DNA of 64,000 bases. Origin: Pirellulaceae bacterium. Lineage in GTDB: Bacteria; Planctomycetota; Planctomycetia; Pirellulales; Pirellulaceae. The notes below the pieces were generated by a model. It saw nothing but the letters and a program-made list of their open reading frames with translations, had not been told where the DNA came from and made no database searches. The stretch is taken from assembly GCA_028280445.1 (NCBI GenBank), contig JANQLU010000016.1:1-64000 (forward strand), in the 5' to 3' direction. The position numbers and the translations under genes are program-made. This document shows, in pieces, positions 34,514-44,495 of this stretch. The number at the start of each line of letters is the position of its first letter. The stretch's first letter is position 1.

Positions 34514-37500
34514 TCAAGCCGATTGACGTTCATCGATATCCGAAACATCGGCTCGGGGAAAACCGTCGGCGGTGAAATGTTGCGGGTCAAACGGCGCATC
34601 ATTCGGGTAACTGTTTGCCTGATCTTTCGATATGGCTGACAATTCGTACTCCAACTCCGGGTCGAACTCGTCAGTGGTTAATCCGATTTCTTGTCCCGGT
34701 ACGACGGTCACTTCGCCAACGGCGGCAGGTTGACGGACGACCGCGGGTTCAATCGACGGCTGAGTTGGTGGTGGCAAATAAATTTGGTCGGTCGGTTCGT
34801 AACGCGTCGGTACCGCATTGGTTTCAACAACGTCTTTGTGATGCGGCAGGACGCGCACATCGACCTGGAGATCGTGGAACAAATCCCGAATATGATCGTG
34901 ACAGGTAAACATCAGGATTTGATAGCCACTGTTTGCGAAATCTCGGAGAACTGTAGCAGCGGACCTGGCTCGTTTGGAATCAAAATTGACGAGCACGTCG
35001 TCCAGGACCATCGGCAACACGGCGCCACGTCGTGCGTAAGCGCCGACCAAAGCCAGACGCAATGCCAGGTAAACCGCTTCGCGAGTACCGCGGCTCAAAT
35101 TTTCGACTGACAAAGTTTCACCTTCATGATTGTCGACCAGCAACTCCTCGCCGACCAAACGTGTCCAGATACGATCGTAATGTCCGTCAGTTAAACGTTT
35201 GAGAAAACCAGAAGCTTCCTTGAGTGTTTCCGGTTGGCGTTGCGCTTCGTAATTTTCACGAATCGATTCCAAAACGTGGCTGGAACATGCCAATACGCGC
35301 CACTGCTGTTTCAGATCTTCGAGTTCGGTATCCAGACAATTCAACTCCAACCGCGCTTCGTCCAATCGGGAATCTTCACCCAACATCTTGACTTCTTGCA
35401 GCAACTCGCCTCGTTGTTGGTGCAATTTTGTTTCGCGAACACGGAGTTCCTCGACTTCTTCCTGAAGCAATTCCCAACGTTTTTCCAAGCCACCCTGCCC
35501 GTAGTTTTCCAACTGGTTGCCAACTTGCTCTTCAGTGATGCTTTTGCCCAACGCGGCGGCGATTTGGTCGGTCAGTTGAAGGCGTTTTTCAAGCAACTTT
35601 TGTTTTTCAGACAACTTGCTATACAAAACACGAAATTCGGATTCGTTTTCCGCACCCACGTGGGACAGCAATTTCTGTTTGACGCCGAGCAATCGATCGA
35701 CTTCGAGAGTCGTTTTGGTCAATTTGTTTCGCATGGTGCGGAATCGCGCGGCCAATTCTTTGCGTCGTGCCACGAGTCTCGATTGTTCGGCCAAAGCGGT
35801 CGTCAGTTGGTGCAATCGATCGGCAGGAGAATCATCCAGTGACAATTCCAGGCCGGCCTGTTCCAAAACCGCTTCGATTTTACGGTTGATGTTGATGAGT
35901 TCTTTGTCACGCTCAGACAGCTCGTGATTGTATTGTTCTAATCGGGTTTGAAAGCCGGTGATTTTCTCGGTCCGTTGTGTGACTTCGTCGAGGTTTGTCG
36001 GCGACATGGTTTCGGGCAATCCCATGGATCGCAGCGCTTCACGCCACCGCGCTTCGGCCGCTTCGACTTCGATCATCTGTTTTTGCATTTCACGTTTTGT
36101 GTTTTCCAACTCGCGTTTTGCCGCCTTAATGCGATTTTCCAACGGAACGATCTCTTCCATTTTGGTGAGGCTCGATTCCGCATCCTTCAAATCCAATTCC
36201 CATTGTCCCGACGTATGTTTGGGCAATTGGCGTTCGATTTCATCACGTTCTGACTTGGCACGTTTGATTTGTTGTCGAATCAAATCAAATTGATGCTGAT
36301 AGTCGTTAAACTCATCGCGTGCAATTCGATCCCAGTGATGTTTCAGACCGATCGCAAACAGGCCCACTCCAAAACCGAGAATCAAAAACAGCAATCCCAT
36401 GTCACGCATGCCGGTTGCAATGGCCGAACCGGTCAAGCCGGACCACAAAATCCCCATGCCAAACAGCACGACGCCCGCAATAAACACGGCACCGACAATC
36501 GTCAATTTTCCGACAGGCAAGACTTGATCTGAAATCACATCATCCAACTCGCGTTCCAGATCACGTCGAGCGCGGTTCAGTTTGTCAATTTTGTTTTCCA
36601 ATTCAACACGTCGTCGCAGGCGGGTAACGGTCTTTCCCGCTTCGTCAATCGTTCCGTTTAACAAACCATCGGACTCGGCCTGGCTTCCTCGCAATCGAGA
36701 GGTGTGTTCATTCAGTTCGTATTCAGCCTGTTCGACCTTGCCTTGCAGCTCTGCCTGTTTTTCGGTTTCGGCAACCATTCGTTTGGCGGCCGCTCGAATT
36801 CCAATCAGGCCTCGATTGGCGATATCTTTGACTTCGTGCCGATCAAGTTTCAATTGGGTCCCAAGACCGGTGATCTCGCCGCCGAGATTTTTGCGGATGG
36901 CATCCATTTCCTGATGCAAACGATCCGATTGACGTTGAAGTGAATCGATCCACGGCAGATGTTCGTTCAGCGCCTGAATTTTCGGAGTTTGCGCCCACAA
37001 CTGGCGATTGATTGGCAAATCGAGCGCTTCGTTTCTGACTTCGCGACGCTGGCGACGCAGTTCGTCGAAACGTTGCCGCTGCAAAGAGATTTTTTCGTTG
37101 ACTTGATCCAGTTTTTGAAGATCCAAATCACGTTTGTCAGGCAACCGTCCCAACTCATTGAGTTGCTGGTCAACCATTTCGCGGTTCCGCCATCGATCAC
37201 TCAATTGCATTGCGATTTCGACTACGCGGCCTTCGTCCTGTCGTTCTCGAATTTGTTGTTCGACCTCGTCCAGTTGACGCGAGACGTCGTTGGTTTGTAC
37301 GGCAATTTTTGACCAACGCCGCGAGCGAGTGGAAAGTTCTTCGATTTCCGCAATCAATTCGAGGCGTTTTGAAAACAACTCTGTCATTCGCGAACGCACT
37401 TCCCCATCAGTCGACCAGATGGCTTCGCGACGTTTAGTCAGTGTCCGCATTACATCGACCAGCGAAACGCGATCCAGTCCGCTGGTGAGTTTATAAAGGT

Positions 37501-37954
37501 GTTCGGCGGCGGCCGTGCTATTGAGAGCGCCGAGTTCTTGAATTTCTTTTAAGCCGATGGCGAACACATTGTTAAAGATGGATTCGTCAACATCGGACAA
37601 TATCGAACCGAGTTGAGCGCGGCCATGGACACTGCCATCCGCGGCGTCGGTAACCGCCAGATCACCGGTGGGATCGTTGAGTCGGTTGTGGTCGACGTGC
37701 CGTTGGATTTCAAACCCACCCAACGGGCTGGAGACAGCCATCGAGCCGCCCGCCAATCCACCGTAGACTGGCGGCACATAGCGCTCACGGCGGAGCGGGG
37801 AAAATCCAAACAACATCGAACGCACAAACTGCATCAACGTCGTCTTGCCCGCTTCGTTTTGACCGTAAAACAATGTCATGTTTTCGGAAAACGCATCAAT
37901 CGTGAGGCCTTTCCAGACTCCAAATCCATCAACTTGAAGATCAGCGATTTTCAC
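34514..37954 (-). CDS. SbcC/Rad50-like ATPase (YhaN type) with two membrane segments
   Basis: A 1146-residue SMC-like protein. Walker A GQNEAGKT is at residues 31-38; the signature LSRGTREAVYLALRLA and Walker B LPMVLDDVLVNFD lie near residues 965-1000. Between them are two long coiled coils, broken not by a zinc hook but by two hydrophobic segments (about 485-505 and 518-537), as in Bacillus YhaN-type proteins, which suggests membrane tethering. A 100-residue Pro-rich tail ends the protein. It should act with the upstream phosphoesterase in DNA end processing. The start is GTG at 37954 with AGGAG upstream; the phosphoesterase gene ends 53 bases before it, in one operon. Confidence 0.88.
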   Translation of the reverse strand: MKIADLQVDGFGVWKGLTIDAFSENMTLFYGQNEAGKTTLMQFVRSMLFGFSPLRRERYVPPVYGGLAGGSMAVSSPLGGFEIQRHVDHNRLNDPTGDLAVTDAADGSVHGRAQLGSILSDVDESIFNNVFAIGLKEIQELGALNSTAAAEHLYKLTSGLDRVSLVDVMRTLTKRREAIWSTDGEVRSRMTELFSKRLELIAEIEELSTRSRRWSKIAVQTNDVSRQLDEVEQQIRERQDEGRVVEIAMQLSDRWRNREMVDQQLNELGRLPDKRDLDLQKLDQVNEKISLQRQRFDELRRQRREVRNEALDLPINRQLWAQTPKIQALNEHLPWIDSLQRQSDRLHQEMDAIRKNLGGEITGLGTQLKLDRHEVKDIANRGLIGIRAAAKRMVAETEKQAELQGKVEQAEYELNEHTSRLRGSQAESDGLLNGTIDEAGKTVTRLRRRVELENKIDKLNRARRDLERELDDVISDQVLPVGKLTIVGAVFIAGVVLFGMGILWSGLTGSAIATGMRDMGLLFLILGFGVGLFAIGLKHHWDRIARDEFNDYQHQFDLIRQQIKRAKSERDEIERQLPKHTSGQWELDLKDAESSLTKMEEIVPLENRIKAAKRELENTKREMQKQMIEVEAAEARWREALRSMGLPETMSPTNLDEVTQRTEKITGFQTRLEQYNHELSERDKELININRKIEAVLEQAGLELSLDDSPADRLHQLTTALAEQSRLVARRKELAARFRTMRNKLTKTTLEVDRLLGVKQKLLSHVGAENESEFRVLYSKLSEKQKLLEKRLQLTDQIAAALGKSITEEQVGNQLENYGQGGLEKRWELLQEEVEELRVRETKLHQQRGELLQEVKMLGEDSRLDEARLELNCLDTELEDLKQQWRVLACSSHVLESIRENYEAQRQPETLKEASGFLKRLTDGHYDRIWTRLVGEELLVDNHEGETLSVENLSRGTREAVYLALRLALVGAYARRGAVLPMVLDDVLVNFDSKRARSAATVLRDFANSGYQILMFTCHDHIRDLFHDLQVDVRVLPHHKDVVETNAVPTRYEPTDQIYLPPPTQPSIEPAVVRQPAAVGEVTVVPGQEIGLTTDEFDPELEYELSAISKDQANSYPNDAPFDPQHFTADGFPRADVSDIDERQSA

Positions 37955-38007
37955 TTGCCCAAACTCCTTTTAGTGGCTTTGTATCAAATGCAGACAATCG
38001 ATCGGGG

Positions 38008-39246
38008 TCATGAATTGTCAGTGGTTTCATATTCGTGTTGGTTGAGATATTCGACGCCGATCATGGCGGCATCTCGCAGAATGATTTCCCGTTGGTCTTT
38101 CCCAACGCGTGCTATCCCGACCAGGCTGTCATCTTGAACCGATGCCGGAATATAGTCGTGTAGCCCAAGTGGGATGGTCTCGTCACCGTTGAAACGTGCC
38201 ACGCTTCTCAAGTAGTCTCCGAGAATCGTATCTTCTTCGTACCATGAACCGGGCAGGTTTTTGGGCTCTTTGACGCGGAAATCAACCGACCAGATTCCTT
38301 GCTCGCCATCTTTCCCAAATTCATCACGCAGCCATTGCAAAACTTCTTCACGGAAGCTGTCGAGACGGATTTGTGGATTAAAATCACCGGTGGTCGTTGT
38401 CAGCCAATTGACCAAGACAAGTTGATCTGGCGACTCACTGGCAATTTTCAATGCCCGATCGGCCAGAACATTCTGTAACTCTTCGATGCGGACATTTTCG
38501 GCGACGGCGACGGTTTGGTTGAGCCAGCGAACGCGATCGATATCGATGGTATGGATTTTCAATTGACCTTGCGTATCAACGCGACACAATGTGCACGAAT
38601 GTGAACCGGTTTCGCGAATGTTTCGACACTGAGTTGTGCCGGGATAGATACCGATTGAATCTTGTTTTTCGATTACCGAGCGTTGATGGTTCCCGCCCAA
38701 TGCCCAATACCGGATTTGGTGCATCGAGAAATTATTCGTATCGAGTTTTCCATGACAGAATGCGATTGGAAACGGATCGGTTTCATCAACTCGAAATTCG
38801 CCCAACACTCTTTTTTTTCCATCATGGCCGCAACCGAGAATCGTCGCGATTTGGCGGCCGTTTCGATTGTGAGCGATGCGATCCACAACCGCAGATGTGA
38901 AAGTCACCACATTGTCAGGCAGCTCGATGGACGTAGGCCAGCGGTCAGGTTGATCAACGCTTCCCGAACACCAGTAAACGGTGATGCCTTTGTCAGCTAA
39001 CCGTTCGAATTGGTTGAGTAAAAAAGCGGCAACGCGTGGCCCGCCACGTTCCAAACAGGCAACGTCGCCTGCCAGAAGTACGAAATCGACGTTTTCAACG
39101 ATCGCTGTTTCAAACAATTTCTCGGCGGCTTCGTAGGGAGCGTTGGCCAGCGTCGTTTTGATGTGTGCGGGAATTGACGAGATGCCTTCGAAGGGCTGGT
39201 CTAAATGTAGGTCTGAAGCGTGAATGAATTTGATAGCGTCTGCCAT
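38008..39246 (-). CDS. SbcD/Mre11-like (YhaO type) phosphoesterase with degenerate metal motifs
   Basis: A 412-residue calcineurin-like protein, by family a DNA nuclease working with SbcC/Rad50. Motif I FIHASDLHLDQPF and motif II LLAGDVACLERGG are intact (the first with DLH, the second with GD). Where GNHD is expected the sequence is CSGSVDQPDRW, and where the final GHxH is expected it is ALGGNHQRS. Several metal ligands thus seem lost or shifted. A CHGKLD segment before it corresponds to the fourth motif. The product may be a weak nuclease or a structural partner. The ATG at 39246 has AGGTG just upstream. It is first in an operon with the SbcC-like gene. Confidence 0.85.
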   Translation of the reverse strand: MADAIKFIHASDLHLDQPFEGISSIPAHIKTTLANAPYEAAEKLFETAIVENVDFVLLAGDVACLERGGPRVAAFLLNQFERLADKGITVYWCSGSVDQPDRWPTSIELPDNVVTFTSAVVDRIAHNRNGRQIATILGCGHDGKKRVLGEFRVDETDPFPIAFCHGKLDTNNFSMHQIRYWALGGNHQRSVIEKQDSIGIYPGTTQCRNIRETGSHSCTLCRVDTQGQLKIHTIDIDRVRWLNQTVAVAENVRIEELQNVLADRALKIASESPDQLVLVNWLTTTTGDFNPQIRLDSFREEVLQWLRDEFGKDGEQGIWSVDFRVKEPKNLPGSWYEEDTILGDYLRSVARFNGDETIPLGLHDYIPASVQDDSLVGIARVGKDQREIILRDAAMIGVEYLNQHEYETTDNS

Positions 39247-39554
39247 GGGGCACCTCCCTGCACCGTTTCAAAAGACGTTGATCATTCAGGTTTGGGTCTG
39301 AATCACTAAAGTTTCCTTGTTTAACTCTGTAATTTACCCGACCCCCTCAGTTCCACCTAGATCAATCTGTCGTCGCGTTTGTTGCCAATCAGCTGCAGGA
39401 CCGCCGGTTGATCGGCGCTGGAAAACTCAGCCCAAATTCACAATGCCTTTTTGGCCTTTTCCAGCACAATTTAAATAGATAATCTTGTTGGGTAACAAAT
39501 GCTGAACCCTTGCGGGAACGGCCAGCTTAACTTGCGCAGAATAGGTTGCTTGGG
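39247..39554. other. Divergent intergenic region without repeats
   Basis: These 308 bases separate the SbcD-like gene (leftward) from the thioredoxin-like gene (rightward) and should carry both promoters. No R repeat, hairpin or small gene was recognised; unlike most gaps of this size in the window it is free of palindromes. Confidence 0.5.
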
Positions 39555-41480
39555 ATGAATCTGCTGATTTCAAACACGTTGAGAATTTCGCTTTTGTGGA
39601 TCGTCGTTGCGGGATGTACGAAACTCGCTGCACAGGACAAAGAGTTGAAAACCGCGCTTTCTTATGAACCCGTTCAATCGGGAGTGGAATACGATCGACC
39701 AACGGCCGAGCAGATGAAAACTTGCAAGTTGGTCAAAGCGACAAAAATTGGCAAAAGCGGATTTGTTGTGATCGATCGCAATGGCCAGGTGTTACGAATG
39801 TTTATTAACAATGGCGGTGACGCGTCGGTCGATCAATGGAGCTACTACAAAGATGGTGTCGAAGTTTATCGAGATATCGATACAGATTTCGACGGTAAAG
39901 TTGATCAGTTTCGTTGGTTCTCGACGGCTGGAACGCGTTGGGGGATCGACACCAACGGCGACAGTGTGATTGATCAATGGCGTTCGATTTCCGCCGAAGA
40001 AGTAACGGCTGAGATTGTAAGATCGGTCAAGAATCGCGACCTCAAGGCATATCGGGCGTTGGTATTAAATGAAAAAGAGATCGATCAATTGGGAGTTTCC
40101 GATGCGGTTGCGGCCAAACTCAAAAAGCGCTCTCAAGCGGCATTGAAAGATTTTTCGCGGATGGCTGCGACTCAACGTTTGATATCCAGTAAATCGAAAT
40201 GGGTTCATTTTGGTGGTGTTCAACCAGCGCTGGTTCCCAAAGGTTCCAATGGATCGAAAAAAGATGTGGTAGTTTATGAAAATGTCGCGGCGATGATCGA
40301 AAACGATGGGGAGCACGGACAGTTATCCATTGGAACTTTGGTCAAAGTCGGTCGAGTCTGGAAGTCCATTGATTTGCCCAAAGCGATGGATGATAAAAGT
40401 GCGGTTTTGGCCGCCAGCGTATTCATTGGTCCAGATGACCGATTCATGGATTCCGGTTCGAACGTCACCAGCAATTCGACACCGAGAAATTCAGAACAGC
40501 AAAAATTGTTCGAACAATTGGAAACGTTGGAGAAAAAATTTGATGCCGCAGTCCGGGATCGAGATAAACGGACCATCAGCAAACTGAACAACTCCCGTGC
40601 CGATCTGTTAATTCAGATTGCTTCGAGCTATGACGAAGCGGAGCAGAAATCGACTTGGATTCGGCAATTCGCTGACACAGTCGCCGGAGCTTATCAAAGT
40701 GGCGATTTTCCGGATGGCCTCAGTCGAGTTCGCGAGTATTACATTCAACTCAAACGCGAAAAAGCAGGGAAACAGGATCTGGGCTATTTGCTATATCGAA
40801 TGATTAGCGCTCGTTACAGCAAAAAATTCGAAGACGCGAAACAAAGCGACGTCGCCGACATCCAGAAAAAATACGTCGCCGAGCTCGAGGAATTTGTCGA
40901 TGTCTATCCCAATATCGATCAATCGGCCGACGCCATGATGCAATTAGCGATTTGGAATGAGTTTGCATCGACGACTGATACCAAGGACGCCGAAAAATGG
41001 TACAGCAAAATTGTTAGAACTTTTCCCGATGGTGTGGCGTCTAAAAAAGCACGTGGCGCTCTCGCGCGATTGCGATCCGAAGGTCGTGCCATCCGTTTTT
41101 CGGGACCTTATCTCGGCGGCCAGAATACCTATTCGTTGGATAGCGACCGCGGCAACGTTGTCGTAATCCACTATTGGCAATACAACAAAGACGCTGATTA
41201 TGAAGGCCTCGAACAGATTTACCGCAAGTACCGTCGAAAGGGCTTCAATTTGATCAACGTCAACCTGGATGCTGACGCCACGTCCGCTCGCAAGGCGATT
41301 CGTGATTCGAAACTGCCGGGCGTCCATCTGTTTCAAAAAGGTGGCATGGAGAGTGCGGTTGCGACACAGTTGGGAATTGCCGTGCCGACAATCATTTTGA
41401 TTGACAAAAAAGGAAAAGTTGCCAACCGAAATATTAGAATACGTGATTTAGAGAAATCTGTGGACAAGCTCTTGAAATAA
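39555..41480 (+). CDS. Exported protein with cysteine-free thioredoxin-like C-terminal domain
   Basis: A 641-residue protein. The N-terminus is a signal peptide; its Cys (VVAGCTKLAAQ) could be a lipoprotein site. Residues of about 60-145 hold repeats such as DIDTDFDGKVDQF and GIDTNGDSVIDQW, Asp-rich loops that may bind calcium. A helical region with TPR-like features follows (about 290-520). The last 125 residues are a TlpA-like thioredoxin fold (NVVVIHYWQYNKDADYEGLEQIYRKYRRKGFNLINVNLD...GIAVPTIILIDKKG) in which the CxxC is replaced by QYNK, so it cannot be a disulfide reductase. The ATG at 39555 was chosen over TTG 39546. Confidence 0.8.
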   Translation: MNLLISNTLRISLLWIVVAGCTKLAAQDKELKTALSYEPVQSGVEYDRPTAEQMKTCKLVKATKIGKSGFVVIDRNGQVLRMFINNGGDASVDQWSYYKDGVEVYRDIDTDFDGKVDQFRWFSTAGTRWGIDTNGDSVIDQWRSISAEEVTAEIVRSVKNRDLKAYRALVLNEKEIDQLGVSDAVAAKLKKRSQAALKDFSRMAATQRLISSKSKWVHFGGVQPALVPKGSNGSKKDVVVYENVAAMIENDGEHGQLSIGTLVKVGRVWKSIDLPKAMDDKSAVLAASVFIGPDDRFMDSGSNVTSNSTPRNSEQQKLFEQLETLEKKFDAAVRDRDKRTISKLNNSRADLLIQIASSYDEAEQKSTWIRQFADTVAGAYQSGDFPDGLSRVREYYIQLKREKAGKQDLGYLLYRMISARYSKKFEDAKQSDVADIQKKYVAELEEFVDVYPNIDQSADAMMQLAIWNEFASTTDTKDAEKWYSKIVRTFPDGVASKKARGALARLRSEGRAIRFSGPYLGGQNTYSLDSDRGNVVVIHYWQYNKDADYEGLEQIYRKYRRKGFNLINVNLDADATSARKAIRDSKLPGVHLFQKGGMESAVATQLGIAVPTIILIDKKGKVANRNIRIRDLEKSVDKLLK

Positions 41481-41558
41481 ATCTGCTTTTCAAGCCGTTT
41501 AGTTAGTGATTTAGGACTATAATTGAAAACATCGAAAGACTTTTTTCGGAACCCACCG

Positions 41559-42716
41559 ATGTGTAAAAAAACCATTCTTTTCTTGATCTCCGCTTGGTTC
41601 CTGGCCTCATCCGTTTCTGCGCAGGAAAAAGCGGCCAAGCCCAAGTTTGAACTCCCGGATGATCCAAAAGCGGTTGTCATCCGACTCGATGTTCGTCTGC
41701 CCAATAAATTCGTTTTGCCGGAAGATCCATCGATCAATTCGACGACAACCGCCAAAAATTCGGACTCCAAAACCGGCGACTCCAAAACTGGCGACACAAA
41801 AACTGGCGACACAAAAACTGGCAATGGCAAAACATCGACACCGAATAAAACGGTTCCTAAAAAACCACTGACGATTATGCCCAGGAAAAATGCGTTTGAT
41901 GTGCAGGAACTGGACCTGCCAAAGAAAAACGATCAACAGAAAAAATCGACAGACAAAAAACCTAGCGAACTGGCCAAGCAAGACAAAAAACAGGATCCCA
42001 AAAAAACAGAAACGTCACAGGATCCCAACTCGAAAAAACAGACCGTCAATAACAAGCCGATTGTTGTTCCGACTCGAACTTTTGTGACGACTCAGCCGGA
42101 CGATCCGTTAATCGAAATTTTGGCAGACGGAACTGTCAATTGTGGACGTCTCAATGCGGCGGCTCTGCCCGCGTCGTCAAAACTCACGCCGGAACAGCTT
42201 CAGGAACTCTTGAGTTTCATCATCGAAAAACACAAATTCTTTGAAATCGACGACAAAAAAAGTAACGAGTTTGCTGCGACACAAAACAAAGTGGATCCCC
42301 GAAATTTCGCTCGTTTCAAATTGACGGTAAATACCAAAAGCAAACAGGTGAGCAAAGAGATTGCCGGAATCCGGACTTTGAGCCGAATTTTCCGTGACAA
42401 AGAAGATCTCGGTCACATGGCCGCCATCGACAAACGACTCAACCAGTTGTTTATTGCAATCAACGTTGGTGGTCGTGAAAACATGGCAGCGATTCTGAAG
42501 GCCGTGAATGAGCAATTGAAAAAGCGTTACAAAGACGCACCGATGTTCGGCGTTGGCGATGCTTCGTTTATCACCGTTTATGGCCGAGGTGCGATGCGAG
42601 TGACCTTTGGAAAAAGCGCCGTGGATGAAAAAGGAAACGTGTTATATCGCTACGTGGCGACCTATCGCTATCAACAGGGACGAGCCAACGTCGCCGTTTA
42701 CGGTTTTAAAAACTAA
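41559..42716 (+). CDS. Secreted orphan with low-complexity Lys/Thr linker
   Basis: A 385-residue exported protein of unknown family. The signal peptide ends around SSVSAQ (residue 23). Residues of about 65-180 are a disordered linker with repeats of SKTGD/TKTGD and many KK, DKK and TET stretches. The C-terminal domain (about 190-385) is folded, with ADGTVNCGRLNAAALPASSKLTPEQLQELL and a beta-rich end. Its companion at 39555 ends 78 bases earlier on the same strand. The ATG at 41559 starts the signal; the frame begins with TTG at 41523. R1 follows after two bases. Confidence 0.75.
   Translation: MCKKTILFLISAWFLASSVSAQEKAAKPKFELPDDPKAVVIRLDVRLPNKFVLPEDPSINSTTTAKNSDSKTGDSKTGDTKTGDTKTGNGKTSTPNKTVPKKPLTIMPRKNAFDVQELDLPKKNDQQKKSTDKKPSELAKQDKKQDPKKTETSQDPNSKKQTVNNKPIVVPTRTFVTTQPDDPLIEILADGTVNCGRLNAAALPASSKLTPEQLQELLSFIIEKHKFFEIDDKKSNEFAATQNKVDPRNFARFKLTVNTKSKQVSKEIAGIRTLSRIFRDKEDLGHMAAIDKRLNQLFIAINVGGRENMAAILKAVNEQLKKRYKDAPMFGVGDASFITVYGRGAMRVTFGKSAVDEKGNVLYRYVATYRYQQGRANVAVYGFKN
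41767..41824. repeat. 15-base coding tandem repeat
   Basis: About four units close to AAAACTGGCGACACA encode the (S/T)KTGD repeats. The last two full units are identical at the base level, which suggests recent slippage. Confidence 0.85.
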
Positions 42717-42718
42717 TA

Positions 42719-42857
42719 GTAGGGCCGGTTCCCACCGGCCGTTTTTCAGATTGGCCGGTAGGAACCGGCCCTACTTCCAGCAATCATCAGCGTGAGCGAG
42801 GGACCGAATCTACGCTGATGTTTCATAAAACGTGGTCCCTCACTGACGTTTCGGGTT
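42719..42857. repeat. R1 palindrome followed by R4 palindrome
   Basis: R1 is complete (42719-42774), two bases after a stop codon. R4 follows with a truncated left arm (42791-42804) and a right arm 42832-42857. From 42878 to 42916 there is a short imperfect CTACCACCTA tandem. Nothing else is seen before the next gene. Confidence 0.85.
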
Positions 42858-42990
42858 TTGATTTCGAATCCGCCCGTCCCTACCACCTACTATCTACCAC
42901 CTACCACCTACTAAAACCTGCCTGTTGCTTTGCACGTCAAATTATGGGACTATTCAAACTCATAACGAATTGAAAAAAAGCTGAAATACG

Positions 42991-44313
42991 ATGTCTGAAA
43001 ACAAGAACAAATGGCAGGAAATCTCCGATATTTTGAGCTCGGAGCGCGACGAGATTTACGATTATTTTGGTGGTACCACAAAACGGACCGATGATGCGGC
43101 TGGCCCCGTCGAATTGTCCAGTGACGAACTCGATCTCCCGGAACCTCCACAACCCCAAGTAGAACTGGAAACCAACGAGCCAGAGACCGCCGAACCGGAA
43201 TCCGTGGAACCGGTAGCATCTGAGCCAGAAGCCGTCGAACCAGAAATGGCGATGGAACAGCAGACAGACGATTTGCTCGATTCGACGCAACCGACCGAAC
43301 CTGTTGAAACCGCAGCTGCAGCTGCTGGGGCAGACAGCGGCCAAGATGATTCAGATGACTACAGTTTTCCGACTTTAGAAGATTTAGACGTCGAACCAGA
43401 ACCGCCACGACCACGAAAAAAACCAAAACGCCGTTCGGAAAAAACAACCCAACCGGCAGCAGCGCCAGAAATTCCGGCCGAACCTGTTAGTGAAACTCAG
43501 GATTCTGAAAGTTCTCCGCAGCCGATCTCCGACGATGCCATTGGCGGACATTGGAATGATCTTGCGGCCGAACTGGGGATTACTTCAAATGATCTCGATG
43601 TCGATGCGCCTGAGGAGGAACTCGAAGAAATCATGGATGAAGCTATAGACAGCCAACAACCGGCCGAGCCGGAAACCTTTGAGCCTGTGCAATTGCCAGA
43701 AGACTTGTCAGCCGTTTCCTCTCTGTTTGAATTGCACGAAACTAGCGAATCCGAAGAGGTTCTGAGTTCCATGTTTGTCCCGTCAGGCGATGAGACGCTC
43801 GACGACGAGGTGGAGCCCGAGGAACGGGTGGTGGACGATATCGTTGTAGATACGGACGAAGAGTTTATCGAATTCAACGTCCAAGATTTGGAAGACGACG
43901 ATTCGGAGTCATCAGACCGGAGACGTAAACGGAAACGCAAGCGCGTCTCGTCAAAAGAAAGTGATTCGGAAAGCGGCGACGAGCCGGAATCTCGGCGGCG
44001 ACGACGTGAACGTCCGAAGCGTCGTCAAGAGTCGGATGATCAATCACCGCGCCCGGCTAAATCGGAATCAGATGATGTGGTCCGCGACGAAAAACGGCGC
44101 CGTCGTCGATCTAAATCGCGCTCTCGAGACGATCGTGAAGAGAACGTCACAGAGGAAAGTCGCGATACCAAAGTGTCCTCTGGTTCGTCTAAAAAATCGA
44201 AGAAAAACGTGCCGACGTGGTCCGAAGCGATCAATTCAATTGTCGACGGGAATATGTTGCAACGGAAAAAATCGTCAGGACAGCGTCGTAGACGTGGAAA
44301 TCGCAACAATTAA
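42991..44313 (+). CDS. Long disordered protein with acidic first half and basic tail
   Basis: A 440-residue protein with no signal peptide. Residues 1-300 are rich in Glu, Asp, Pro and Ser (AEPESVEPVASEPEAVEPE); residues 300-410 contain Arg/Lys blocks (RRRKRKRKR, RRRRRERPKRR, RRRRRSKSRSR) alternating with acidic ones, like RNA-binding tails. The end, VPTWSEAINSIVDGNMLQRK, is a short conserved-looking segment that I associate with planctomycete proteins of this type. A short ordered piece (GGHWNDLAAELGI) lies near residue 185. The function is unknown; nucleic-acid binding is inferred from composition only. The ATG at 42991 opens the frame. Confidence 0.75.
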   Translation: MSENKNKWQEISDILSSERDEIYDYFGGTTKRTDDAAGPVELSSDELDLPEPPQPQVELETNEPETAEPESVEPVASEPEAVEPEMAMEQQTDDLLDSTQPTEPVETAAAAAGADSGQDDSDDYSFPTLEDLDVEPEPPRPRKKPKRRSEKTTQPAAAPEIPAEPVSETQDSESSPQPISDDAIGGHWNDLAAELGITSNDLDVDAPEEELEEIMDEAIDSQQPAEPETFEPVQLPEDLSAVSSLFELHETSESEEVLSSMFVPSGDETLDDEVEPEERVVDDIVVDTDEEFIEFNVQDLEDDDSESSDRRRKRKRKRVSSKESDSESGDEPESRRRRRERPKRRQESDDQSPRPAKSESDDVVRDEKRRRRRSKSRSRDDREENVTEESRDTKVSSGSSKKSKKNVPTWSEAINSIVDGNMLQRKKSSGQRRRRGNRNN

Positions 44314-44495
44314 TGTTGAACGTCGAATCCATCGCCGCGAAAAAAAACTCGTTTGTGACTTAACAATGTGGCAATTCGAGTGACCTTTTTCTAAAATCTG
44401 AAGCAGGCCTAGAAGACGTTAATGGCAAATTTTTGGGCTGTTGTTTGAAAATTTTGCTGTTTGACCATGTCGATGACTTTTTCGGCGGCGGATGA

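Noticed and set aside
34514-37954. Zinc hook (CxxC) in the middle of the SbcC-like coiled coil
   Set aside because: No CxxC is present at the apex; two hydrophobic segments occupy the place.
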